A stretch of DNA of 64,000 nucleotides, taken from NCBI RefSeq assembly GCF_003473485.1, contig NC_053042.1, positions 52,043,762 through 52,107,761 of the forward strand, read 5' to 3'. Position 1 is the stretch's first letter. The number at the start of each line of letters is the position of its first letter. Source of the DNA: Medicago truncatula (taxonomy: Eukaryota > Streptophyta > Magnoliopsida > Fabales > Fabaceae). The notes under the pieces were generated by a model. That model saw nothing but the letters and a program-made list of their open reading frames with translations, ran no database searches and was not told where the DNA came from. The translations under genes were made by a program, and so were the position numbers. Shown here piece by piece: positions 49,821 to 60,865 of the stretch.

Positions 49821-50909
49821 CTAACGTTGAGCATATGTATCTCGTTCATCCTCAACAATCATATTATGTAATATGATGCATGGCCTCATGATGATACCCA
49901 AATCGGCTATGTCCCACAAGCGAGCTGGTTTACGGATGATTTTAAATCGAGCTTGAAGCACTCCAAAAGCACGTTCGATGTCCTTCCGACATGCCTCCTG
50001 ATGTTTTGCAAATAACTTATCGGGTTCACTTTGAGGAAGTCTAATTGATTTGACGAAAGTTGGATAAGAAGGGTAGATACCATCAGCTAGATAGTATGTC
50101 ATATTATAGGGACGTTGATTCACAAAGAAATTCACCCGTGGAGCCTTTCCCTGTTCCACATCATCAAACACCGGTGACCGGTCTAGAACATTGATATCGT
50201 TCAATGTTCCTGGACATCCAAAAAAGGCATGCCAGATCCATAGATCATGAGATGCAACTGCTTCAAGAATAACTGTGGTGGTTCCCTTATCCCCCCTGGT
50301 GAATTGACCTTCCCGTGCTTTAGGACAATTTTTCCACTCCCAGTGCATGCAGTCAATACTCCCGATCATCCCTGGGAACCCCCGCATTTCACTAACATGT
50401 AGTATTCTTTGAAGGTCGTCTTGGTTTGTCAGGTACACTTGCTCATACAATCGTATGATTCCTTTACAGAATCTACGTAAGCACTCCAATGCTGTAGTAC
50501 CTCCTATTTTGATGTATTCATCGACCACATCTGCTGCCACACCATATGCTAACATTCGCATTGATGTGGTACATTTTGCTAACAGTGATATACCTTCTTT
50601 GTTGGCGGCATCAACTCGCTGGGTGAAGTAGTTATCAGTAATTGAAAGGTCTCCAACGATTCGAAGGAAAACATGCTTTTGCATCCGGTACCGACGACGA
50701 AACATTGCATCGTCATATGTAGGCTCATTGGCAAAGTAGTCGTCAATGAGTCTTTGGTTTGCCGCTGCATGATCTCTATTTAAATATTTTCTACTACGAG
50801 ATCCACTACCTTCCTCTAATTTTTTTCGACGCTGAATAAATCGGTTGACGATATAAGTGTCTTCAATATCACGTTTTTGTTTGTAGGCTTCGATATCTAA
50901 AGGATCCAT
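49821..50909 (-). pseudogene. Harbinger transposase, truncated copy (362 aa frame)
   Basis: About 14 amino-acid differences from the 426-aa copy by eye. The DDE residues are intact (GSIDCMHW, LADGIYPS, ERAFGVLQ). A two-residue deletion replaces RAP with T, and a TGG-to-TAG change ends the frame about 62 residues early; the lost tail is still readable downstream to about 49638. Start is ATG at 50909 (MDPLDIEAYK). Confidence 0.88.
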
Positions 50910-51100
50910 TGATAGTCTTTGGTGATATTGGAAGTAGATAGGAATGAGATTTGTGATATTGGAAATAGATAGGAATGAGATTTGTGATATTGGAAGTAGA
51001 TATGAATGAGATTTGTGATATTGGAAGTAGATATGAGTCCCTATATATAAGTACATTGTGTAGTGGACACTGACGGATTCGAAATAAATTATTGTATTGT

Positions 51101-51370
51101 ATTAAAGCAGACACTGATAATTATTAAAGCAAACAGTCGGGACTAGACAATACTGACAATTATTAAAGCAAACAGTCGGGATAATTATTAAAGTCACAGA
51201 TAGTATCATTTTATTAAACAGTAGGCACACATTCCAACAAATGGAGGAAGACCTTCAAATAGTGTTTGAAATAAAAGTCACGGATAATTGGTAAAGCACG
51301 CATTAGGGACTAGATAATACTGACAAATATTAAAGCAAACACTCGGGACTAGACAACACTGATAATTTTG
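51101..51370 (-). repeat. Short tandem array of Harbinger copy 2
   Basis: Reverse-complement equivalents of the 40-bp unit (TTATTAAAGCAAACAGTCGG) remain three to five times. The 121-bp higher-order pattern of copy 1 is absent. Confidence 0.65.
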
Positions 51371-51399
51371 ACTGAATATAAACAAATATTTGATTAAAA

Positions 51400-52548
51400 T
51401 TAATTTTCAAACAGCTCACGCTCCAACTTCCCCAACAACTCTTTCTTTCGGTCATCGAGATGCTCTTCGGAACTTAACTTTAGATACATTTTCATTTTCT
51501 TAGCTTCAGTCTTTTCTTGCAGCAACTTGTTTTTCTGTTGTTTCACCAAGGTTAACTCTTTCAATTGTTCAATCTCTTGCTCCTTTAATTCTTTGAATTG
51601 AACCCACTCCTTTTCCACCTTCTCCAAGGTCTCGTCCTTGCTTTTCTTTTTACCTTTTTTTTTAGCTGCCTCCCTACCCATTGGACGAGCACTAGATCCT
51701 ACAGAGTCATCGTAAAATCTCTTAGATCCACTACTTCCTGAGTCAACATTTCCTCCCATTTGACTACCATACCGTGGTTGATCTCAGAGAGCGTGCCATT
51801 CTTCCTTTAAAGTAAATTGAACATTCTTCCCACATGCATATAATTCCTGGGCTTTTGCCAAAACATCATCTTCCGACCAACCGCTTCTTTGCATACGCTT
51901 AGCACCAACCCATTTATTTATTAATTTGTTCATATAATTAAAACGGTTTCGGCATGCAACTACATTGCGCGGAGAATCGAATGAGCAATGCTCGTTACAA
52001 TACTCAACAATTTTACCCCAATATGCTTCACTTGTCTGGTTTCTCCCGACAACACTGTATGTTCCATATTTTATCCACCCACTAATTAACACCAAATTTT
52101 GTTCAGTGTTCCATGATGGTTGCTGGTTTCTCTTACTCTTAGGAGTTGGAGCGACTTCATTATCTCTTGTCATTCCACCACGATTTATTTGTGATGAAAA
52201 TTCAGGATATTCACCAACACTCTGAAAATTTTCATTCACCATTGGCATATAACCATTAAATGAGGGTGTTTGAGATGGATATCCCATCATAGATCTAAAA
52301 TATGGATTAAAGTTGTTTGGAACAGAGGATGAGTGATTGAAATTTGAGGCAAAACCAAAATTATACATGTTTTGAGGATTTTGGTTGGGGAATTGATTTG
52401 GGTTTTGAGGATGTTGGTTGGGGAATTGATTTGGGTTTTGAGGATGTTGGTTGGGAAATTGATTTGGGTGTTGATAATTGTTGGGATTTTGGTAGTTAAA
52501 AGGGTAATCAGAAAATTTTTGGGTGTTGAATTAATTGTTAGTGGGACC
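51400..52548 (-). pseudogene. Harbinger ORF1, broken copy
   Basis: Matches the Myb/SANT-like ORF1 along its length. The start ATG is ACG, a TAA replaces a Gln codon at codon 6, and CGA has become TGA after EEWHAL. Two small in-frame deletions are also visible (EDTTP missing; YDS missing). The two longest surviving open stretches are 51784-52368 and 51400-51759, in the same frame. Confidence 0.85.
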
Positions 52549-52689
52549 CGTTTCACTAAATAAAGACTAAAACTTCAAAAGAAAAGCTAATACAAAGTTA
52601 ATAATAAGATTAAGAGAGTGAAAAACTTGATTTTTTTTTTCTGTGTTCAAATCAAATGATTCAAGTCTCTATTTATAGAGAAAAAAAAC

Positions 52690-53130
52690 TTGATCCGAGT
52701 ACTCACCATTATTTTCTTTCGTCCAAGATTGTCCTCGGTCACAGAATGATACATAGACATATTCATTATGTTTACACTGGAGGCAGTTTCATGATAAAAA
52801 TCGAACTAATGAATGGGACATTCCAAGCTTTATACTCATGAATCATACAATCTGCTACTTTTAATTCAGCTAGGGAAAACATACCTTCATGGTGTGGAAT
52901 GATATGGTGTCCACCAAAAATTCAATTATCACTCAAAACTGGGATAGATTTACCATCACCCACGCTCCACCGACTTCCGGCTTTTAAGATGAATTTTGAT
53001 TTACAAATGCTTCTCCAAACAAAATTAGAATTATGTTCAAAATTTGAATCGAGAAAATTACACCTCAGATAGTATCTAGCTTTATACATTCTTACGTCAA
53101 GAGTTACACTTCTGGAGACCAAAACCATGG
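52690..53130 (-). pseudogene. LINE remnant: linker after reverse transcriptase (LINE A, 5' piece)
   Basis: Minus-strand motifs KARYYLRCNFLDS, SFVWRSIC-like NFVWRSICKSK, LKAGSRWSVGDGKSIPV, LAELKVADCMIHEYKAW and WTKENNGEYS are the conserved run between reverse transcriptase and the zinc-binding domain of plant LINEs. Interrupted by frame changes and stops. Directly adjoins the truncated Harbinger end. Confidence 0.7.
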
Positions 53131-53589
53131 TCTATCCAGCCTTTCAATAAAACAAGGAGTAGTTTCAAATTTATGAATATAATGCGGACCTAGGATTCTC
53201 CTTTGTATTTCCTAGTAAGTTCAACATTCAAAGTATCTCCACATGTGACATGTCGGTATTATTGTAGCAAATAAAGCCGTCCCACATTGGCTCCCTAAAA
53301 AAAAAGTACTATAATTGGCAATATCATCACACATGCATCGAATCGAACACATGTGAATGTCATATATTCTTTTAGCAAATATTGTATTTTCTCTAAGTTA
53401 CGATAAAAAATAAAAAAAAACATATATCATAACAAAATAAATAAAGATATATATCCATTTACCGTCACACAAACACACACATTTTTATTTTTTTTAGCAA
53501 AAGCAAGTTTAGTGTATTTCATTCATAAATAAATAGTAAATAATAGATAGTATGTTATAGAAAGTAGAGGGGTTAGAGTGAGATAAAAA
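53131..53589. other. Gap between LINE pieces
   Basis: AT-rich, no clear feature. Confidence 0.3.
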
Positions 53590-54060
53590 TGTTCTAGCAA
53601 TAGTATGGACAAACTAACATTACATAGTTTGGGATTACTAGATAACAAACTGACATTAAGATACAAGATTACCAAACTTGCTAATGGGAACAATAGAAGA
53701 TGTAATGGTGTCAACAAGAGACTTACAATTTGTTTCAAACAACACAATATGCATTCCGTTTGAGGTTGCCGTCTTTATAGATTCTAGTAAAGCGATAAAT
53801 TTAACTTCTAAAACAGTATCAGCTGAGAGTAAGAAACTTGATTACCAAGCAGAAGTTGTCCCAAAGAGTTTGTAAAACACATGTCATATCTTATAATGGT
53901 GTGTTGTCCCACAGAGTTTGTAAAACACATGTCATATCTTATAATGGTGTTATTATCAAACATTGTTGCATGCACTTTGCATTTTATCATACTCGTTGGC
54001 GGTTTCACCCAAGAGGAAGTATGTGCCGGATTTTACACTTGATGTTTTGCTTTTTGCATA
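53590..54060 (-). pseudogene. LINE RNase H-like fragment (LINE B)
   Basis: Minus-strand pieces PPTSMIKCKVHATMFDNN, DMCFTNSLGQLLLG and ALLESIKTATSNGMHIVLFE, then CKSLVDTITSSIVPISKFGN, follow the RNase H-like domain of plant LINEs. Contains a 48-bp tandem duplication (53856-53903 and 53904-53951) that repeats 16 residues. Because the RNase H domain here precedes the linker of LINE A in minus-strand order, it belongs to a different insertion or a rearrangement. Confidence 0.62.
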
Positions 54061-54888
54061 CAACTCCATTTTTGGAGGGACAAATTAAAAACACATGTAT
54101 ATTTATTAAAAATAGTGACTTTTTTGTTTCTCTAAAAAAATGATGATTTTTTATCTATATTTTTTTGAAAACTAAAATCCAGCATTACTCCTCTAACTAT
54201 ATCTACAATTACTTCCCAAATATCGACTTTACGTTCGTAAAACTGCCAATCTATTGTTATGTGAATGTCATAATTGTACTTGGAGTTCATGCTTTAGTTT
54301 TTTTTTTTTTTTTTTTAAGAAGTTAAACTAACCCCTTTAAATTAGAGTTCATGCTTTAGTTTGTAAATATTATATCAATCAACTAAGTGCATCATATTAT
54401 ATCAATCAACTAAGTGCATCTTTCTATGGTTCTCACGATCACCCATAAGAATTTATTTTCTTACTCTTCTTATCTAACTCATTAATAATTTAAGATTAGA
54501 TCTCATTTCGTGACTCTATCTTCAAATCATCGATTTTGGTTCCTTTTTTAAAATGTTTACTTTATCTCATTTATAAATTTTGACACCGAGTCAAAATAAA
54601 TTACGTAAATTTTGACATTAAGTTATCAATTAACAATTAATTTTATTTCAAAAAATATTCATTGATCTATTTTGCAAAATCAACCCGATTTGATCGAGAC
54701 AAGTGTTTGGAATTACGTTGAACAACCACCAAACATACATCTAGGTTGATGCTAGGATTTCCAGCTTCTTAAAAGTCATGTGATGCGAAAATAGTGTCAA
54801 TATTTTATTTACATGTCATTTATTTAGTTGTCATATCAGAAACTAACATATGAAAAATCAGCCTCAATTACATTAGTAAGAAAAATGT
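54061..54888. other. Gap with a SINE family 1 3' end
   Basis: AAGAAGTTAAACTAACCCC at about 54318-54336 is the reversed 3' end of SINE family 1, next to a T run; the rest of that SINE is missing. The phrase atatcaatcaactaagtgcatc is tandemly duplicated near 54372-54422. Confidence 0.45.
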
Positions 54889-55452
54889 AGGGTTAAATAT
54901 GTTTTTGGTCCCTATAAAATTGGGACATTTTAAGTTTTGTCCTTACTTAATTTTAATGGTGCTTTTAGTCCCTATAAAAAAAATTGCACTCAGTTTTAGT
55001 CCCTACTAAATATAAATTTGTTTAATTATGCTTAAACTTTTTAAGATTTTGAACAATTTTTTGCAGAAGTGTTAAGAACATTACTAAAATTTCTGCAAAA
55101 AATTATATACGTCCAGATTTTTACTAAAATTATGTTAAAATTTAATTTATACGTCCAGATTTTTGTTACTTTTATCTTGAACTTTTGTCTTTTAAAAAAA
55201 TTATATTTAATCCATTTCATGTTAAAAAATTCTAAATTTTAGTGACCGAACCTTTTGTAATTTTTTAAACTTGTCTCAAAAAGACTGTTCAAAAATTTAA
55301 GAGTTTAAGGATAATTAGAGAAACTTTGTTTTAATAATGACTAAAACTACATGTAAATTATTTTTATAGGGACTAAAAAAGCTATTAAAATTAAGTAAGG
55401 ACTAAACTTAAAAGTTTCAAATTTTATAGGGACCAAAAACATATTTAATCCT
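54889..55452. mobile_element. Mutator-like MITE, GGGTTAAATATG family, copy 1, 564 bp
   Basis: Arms AGGGTTAAATATGTTTTTGG...CCCTATAAAATT and their reversed partner (AATTTTATAGGGACC, AAAACATATTTAATCCT). Flanking AAAAATGT at 54881-54888 and 55453-55460 (8-9 bp). Non-coding. This end sequence is abundant in legume genomes. Confidence 0.78.
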
Positions 55453-55940
55453 AAAAATGTATGACATTTTGGAAGTTGAGTAGCCAAAATTTTGAATTTG
55501 AAAATGAATTTACAAAATTTGTAAATAAAACAAAAAAATGCAACACTGCATTTTATTTTCCTTCAACATCCATGTCATACCACCTCACCTCCAAAAAAAA
55601 AAAAAACATGTCATACCACCTACTTCAAACTACACTAACCAAATATAAGGTGATTGCAACAAAATAGCAAATTTTCACCGAATTAATATCCAAATGTTAA
55701 AAAAAATAACATTTTGCAGGTGTTTTTCATTAAAAATTAGGTGTTTTTTTTTACCAAAATAACATGATGTAAACAATGTGTCTGTAAATACAATTCGGTT
55801 GACATTGTTGCAGGCGATAGATATTTAAATCTAAGTTATTTGGATATTTGAAAGTCTTGCAAGACGTTGTAGATATTTAAATCTAAGTTATCTCTATTTA
55901 TGTGATATTTTTTATTTAAAAAAATGAACCTTTTAATTTA

Positions 55941-56393
55941 GGGTTAAATATGTTTTTTTATCTCTATAAATATACCAACTTTTCATTTTAATTCCTCTAT
56001 AATTTTCCTTCAACTTTTAGTCCCCAAAAAATTTCTATCTTCACTTTTAGCCCCTCTTTTAAGGTAAAATCATATGAAGAATTCATATTTTTGAATAAAA
56101 TTTTGCAAAAAAATTCATAATATTATAAGAATCTCTCCAAAAAGATTTAGAATTTTTTAACAAAACATGAATTTAATATAAATTTTTAAAAATTCATATT
56201 AAATTCATGTTTTGTTAAAAAATTCTAATTTTTCTGGGGAAATATTTTTACAATATTCTTCATATTTCTGCACAACTTCATTAAAAAAAAAAATACTAAA
56301 ATAACATAAAAATATGGACCAAAAGTAGTGATTGAAAATTTTATAGAGGACTAGAAGTTGGTTTATTTATAGAGACAAAAACATATTTAACCC
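55941..56393. mobile_element. Mutator-like MITE, GGGTTAAATATG family, copy 2, 453 bp
   Basis: Ends GGGTTAAATATG and CATATTTAACCC with an exact 9-bp duplication TTTAATTTA at 55932-55940 and 56394-56402. A subfamily distinct from copy 1 in its interior. Non-coding, with a further inner palindrome near 56160-56230. Confidence 0.82.
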
Positions 56394-56402
56394 TTTAATT
56401 TA

Positions 56403-57025
56403 ATAAAAGGACAAAAGAAGAGCTCTCAAAAAATAAAATAAAAGGAGAGGATGTAAATTAAATTCAACTAGATTTTTAACCCGTGCCCCGCTCGGGTTTA
56501 TTGTAAAGGGATTGACATACGAATAATAAAATGCAATATATAATAGATAACGGCGAAAAAATAACACGTGATAATCCATAGTAAACAAAATAAAACATTT
56601 CATAAAATGTATGAAATTTGAAAATATTATAAAAGAAAATTCGGAAATCCTATCAATAATTCGGGTATATATAACCAAGTTTACATGGAAATTAGGGTAG
56701 CCGAAAAAAAAAATATAAAATAGAAGGCATCAAACGTAATCATTGATATGCTCACAGTTTCTAGAACAAACATGCAACATTAAATAAGTGTAGAAAATAT
56801 TTTCTTAAAAAAAAGAAAAAACAAGAGATAAAAATGAAATTGGTGCAATGTATTTTTTTAGATTAAATAATTACAAATTTAATAAAGCAAATGAAAGGGA
56901 AAAATTTAGGTTAAATTTAGGTTGAAATCTATCCCAAACCAAATGAACCGTCAAACGACGTCGTATTAACCTTAATTTGAACTCAAAGTGCATAGCGAGG
57001 GAGAGAGAGATCTAGGAGTGAAAAA
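56403..57025. other. Upstream region of the TXNDC9-like gene
   Basis: AT-rich. The last 30 bp before the ATG are purine-rich (GAGGGAGAGAGAGA). No other gene. Confidence 0.4.
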
Positions 57026-58275
57026 ATGGACAGAGGAAAGATCCAAGAGGTGATCGAGAATCAAGTGCTCACGGTGGCGCAAGCCGTCGAGGATAAGATC
57101 GACGAAGAGATCGCCGCCCTTGAACGTCTCGACGATGACGATCTTGAAGCCTTAAGAGAACGGAGGCTGCAACAAATGAAGAAAATGGCGGAGAAGCGCA
57201 GCCGTTGGATCTCCCTCGGACACGGAGATTACACTGAGATTCCGTCAGAGAAAGACTTCTTCTCCGTTGTCAAAGCCAGTGAACGTGTTGTTTGTCATTT
57301 CTTCCGCGAAAATTGGCCCTGCAAGGTTCGCACAGTTTCATTTTCATAATTTTGTTATGTGGTATTTGAATGTTCAATCAACTTCGCATTATAAATTTGC
57401 AGTGAATGTGAAATTAAATGCAAATTGCGACTATGTTACACCTACACTTCTGATCCAAAACTTGTGTCAGTGTCTGACACCTACACATGTGATTACATAA
57501 TTATCGATGTGGATGTGTCTGTGTTAGTGCTATTCGTAGAATTGTGATGCATTCAGTTTGGCGATAAAGAATTTTAATTTAAATTAAATGCAGGAACTTC
57601 AAAAATATATTATTGACGGTGTATACTGGTTTGTTTATTGTTCTTATTGTCAATAATAACATAATGAACAATGTGCAGATATTTCATTTTGAATTATCTA
57701 TCTGTTTATCATCAATTTGAATTTAAATTCAGCATGCTCACAATTTTGATTTTTTTTTTTTTTTTTCCTGAAATGAGGTGAAACATCTGTGCTCACAGTT
57801 CATTCGCAGGTTGTGGACAAGCATTTAAGTATTTTGGCTAAGCAGCATATTGAGACTCGGTTTGTGAAAATAAATGCTGAAAAAAGTCCATTTTTAGCTG
57901 AGAAGCTCAAGATTATCGTTCTCCCTACTATTGCCCTCATAAAGAATACCAAAGTGGATGATTATGTGGTATGTCTTTAAGGGCTGTTACTTATTGATAA
58001 AGTTGATAGATATTGCCATGAATGCTATATTAGACAGGGTTTTTCTCTTAGTAATTTTACTAACATCAAGATGATAATGGTATGTGTTTTAGGTAGGTTT
58101 TGATGAACTTGGTGGTACTGATGACTTCAGCACCGAGGTTTTGGAAGAAAGATTGGCTAAAGCTCAAGTCATCTTTTTGGAAGGTGAATCGTCAATACAC
58201 CGTGCAAGGTCCGGGGCGCAAACCAAAAGAAGTGTTCGGCAGAGCACAACGGCAGACTCCTCAGATTCTGAGTAA
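57026..58275 (+). CDS. TXNDC9/phosducin-like thioredoxin-fold protein, 3 exons, 213 aa
   Basis: Plant homologue of thioredoxin domain-containing protein 9 (ATP-binding APACD / PLP3-like group), cytosolic co-chaperones that work with the CCT chaperonin and influence tubulin and actin folding. Exons 57026-57325, 57810-57968 and 58093-58275, all phase 0, give 100+53+60 = 213 aa, a normal length. Residues 1-75 form a charged helix (QVLTVAQAVEDKIDEEIAAL; LEALRERRLQQMKKMAEK). The thioredoxin-like fold follows (VVCHFFRENWPCK; RFVKINAEKSPFLAEKL; VLPTIALIKN; VGFDELGGTDDFSTEVLEER). The usual WCGPC site is replaced by WPCK with one cysteine, as is normal for this family, so it is not a classical reductase. 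The tail is Ser/Arg-rich and ends SSDSE. Confidence 0.95.
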
Positions 58276-58950
58276 CTTGTATTTCCTGTTGAGTTTCATT
58301 TATATTGCCCTCCTGAAAGACGAGAGCTCAGATCACTGCCTAAATTTTGTTTTTGTTGGCCGTTTGTGTGTCTTTCTAAATTTAGTTTGGTTGGCCACTT
58401 GTGTGTCTTGTAAGTTTCTATCGTAGTTTATAGATCCAGTCTAGTTTGGATTATCGTGATGTTTGTACCAATGATACTAATCACTATAAGTAATACTAAG
58501 AGTTTTGAGATAGACACACGTAGCCTTTAATTTGTTTGTCCTTTGCAAATGTGCTAATACCAAGAATTACTTTTAGGCAGTATAATGTTTCCTGTAGTCA
58601 TGAAGCAAATGTTGTGCTAATGATAAAATATTTATCTCTATCGCAACCTCTTCCGTGTAGTATCTAATGAAAAATAAATATCTACGCTGTGGGTGAAAAA
58701 CGTTTGTGTCTGAAAAAAGCAAAAAAAAAAAAATGCATGCTATATGGTTCTTCCGAAAAGCTGCAATAGAAGTGAGGTTGAATTATTTCATAGGTCTGTG
58801 TAGTTTTATGTCAATTTGTAATCAAGTCCTCATAGTTATAGCCTTTTAACAAAGTCTTCAAAATTCTAAAGTTTTGTAATTAATATTCCTGATCACTAAC
58901 AAGGCTAACAATCCATTAACAGCACTGACCTGACACGATATTTCTATGCC
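58276..58950. other. 3' flank of TXNDC9-like gene
   Basis: 3' UTR and AT-rich DNA. Confidence 0.35.
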
Positions 58951-59133
58951 ATGGCAAATTTCCTTTTCCACTGTTCCCTTAAACTCGAAAAGTATACTGT
59001 GACTATGCTTGTTCCACGAAAGCTTGCTTCAGGTGCGTATGAAGGACCTTCAAGAAGTAACGGTCATCAAATTAAAGCCCGTCTTCATGCCTTCTTTGTC
59101 CATCAGGTCTGTTTCATTTTCCCAATTCCATAA
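58951..59133 (+). other. Possible orphan exon, function unknown
   Basis: Translation includes YTVTMLVPRKLASGAYEGPS and NGHQIKARLHAFFVHQ, followed by a GT donor-like site (cag|gtctg). Composition looks protein-like, but no family is recognised and no partner exon is certain. A second protein-like stretch ending in a stop (ASLPPYSISHLAIPNL) lies near 60120-60200. It could be a gene relic. Confidence 0.2.
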
Positions 59134-60552
59134 CGTCATGAAGCTATGAATTCTGTTTCCTTTGGGTTATTTGTTCGTTTCTCAATTTCCTTAGATGTAT
59201 CTAGATGCCTTAGATTTAAAAAAAATTAGTGGTTTAGTGATTCTTATTTCTTTCTGTCTATGTGGATATCAACAATTAGTTTGGTTTTTTTTTTAATTCA
59301 TTGAATGCAAACTGTTCAATCCATGCTCTTTGAGTAGTATATATAACAGAAACACAGAAAGAATCATGTAGTTGATGGATGGAGGTGCTGATGTATCTGT
59401 TTTTGTACCACCAGGACGTCTGTTTTAAAAAATTGAGAGAATAGGGATAATAACAAAACTAGATTAAAAAATAAAAATTGTAAACAAAATTAGAAAAAAG
59501 AAAAAGCAACACAAGCCTCAAATATCTATATATCTGAGAACAAGATATGTAGCAAGTTAGAAAAGTAGATTAAAAAATGAAACATTCTTCTTACGCTTGC
59601 ATCAGAACCCTATAGTACTTAACGCAAGGGATAACAAAATCCATGTCTGATATATAGGGAAAAAAAATTGAGGACCAACTAGAGAGAGGAGTCTGGACCT
59701 GGTAGGTGTGGGTTGGTTGTGCTGGGCTATGTTATTATCTTCTGCTGTAATATGGGATAGATTGTTTAATGAGGGGCATAAACGTCCATTTTAATTTTCC
59801 ACTTAAGTCTGAATTTGGCAACATTAATTGTTTTCAATTTTTTGTGAGTTTATCATATAATCAAAGTTCCATACATACAGAGGTTGTATATAAATATACT
59901 AAGTTACGATTATTCATCAAGGTTTAAATTCCTTGTATGAAAAATAAAGTGTTCCAAGACTTCATGTTTCCACTATATTCATGTGACTATAATCAATTAT
60001 AGAAGACTGAACAGAGGTATACTGAGACCATGATAATTTCCTAAATCAGAATCACTGTTCCTGATGGTGACAAAGGTTATAAAAGTTGAATGCATTTTTC
60101 CCAGTGATTCATTAGATTCAATGCCAGCTTCAGCTACTTCTTTCCAGGGTGCATCTCTCCCACCGTATTCAATTTCTCATCTAGCTATACCGAATCTTTG
60201 AACAATCCAGGTTCATGGCATGTGAGTTCATGCATGTTGGTGTTCGTGCTTATGCTCTAAAGGCATGTTAATGTGGTATCACCACATAAACTGTATAATA
60301 CAATCATTATATAAATGAAATTGGTTCATATTCTTTGTTAGTCAAATTTTCTATATTTGCAGTATTGATCATGTCATTGTTTGTGTGTCTTCAATATATA
60401 GCTATAGCTATTAACTACCACTTTCATTAACTTCTACATCAGTAAGCCATTTTTGGTTTATGGGTGGGTTGGTGCTAATAAACAATGCTTGACATTAAAA
60501 GCATTATGCCTCGACTCAACATAGAAACATAAACAAAACAAAGTCCTGAAAT
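59134..60552. other. Gene-free gap
   Basis: AT-rich, no recognised transposon end; includes the coding-like stretch near 60120-60200 mentioned with the orphan exon. Confidence 0.3.
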
Positions 60553-60714
60553 ATGAAGCACGGACACTCCTTGGATTAGGCGTGTCCTGTGTCCAACACG
60601 TGTCGGTATTTAACACGACATCTATGATTACACTAAATTATATCATTTTTTTAAAATTATTATCCGTGTCGGCGTGTCGTTGTCCGATGTCCATGTCTGT
60701 GTCCGTGCTTCATA
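60553..60714. mobile_element. Short TIR element, about 160 bp
   Basis: ATGAAGCACGGACAC at the left is mirrored by GTGTCCGTGCTTCAT at the right. Repeated GTGTC/CGTGTCGG motifs inside. No target duplication established. Confidence 0.55.
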
Positions 60715-60865
60715 GGTCATGAAGCATAAAAACAAAAAATCAATAGGTTACTTACCGAAAGAAACAAACAATTTTCAGTACAATATAACAATGGAATTAT
60801 TGTTCTGTCGTTTTCACTACAATATAACAACACTGTTGATATTACTTAGAGAATCACACGACAAA

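Larger units (their letters stand above)
49208..52685 (-). mobile_element. Damaged PIF/Harbinger copy 2, left end missing
   Basis: Minus-strand relative of 29092-33126. Its right end (starting GACCATTTACAATGG on the plus strand) and TAA duplication at 49205-49207 are kept. Similarity to copy 1 stops near 52685, just upstream of the ORF1 TATA box, so about 360 bp including the left inverted repeat and GC-rich segment are gone. The tandem array is shorter and carries an unrelated-looking stretch at about 51200-51290. Both genes are broken. It cannot move by itself unless another end is used. Confidence 0.88.
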
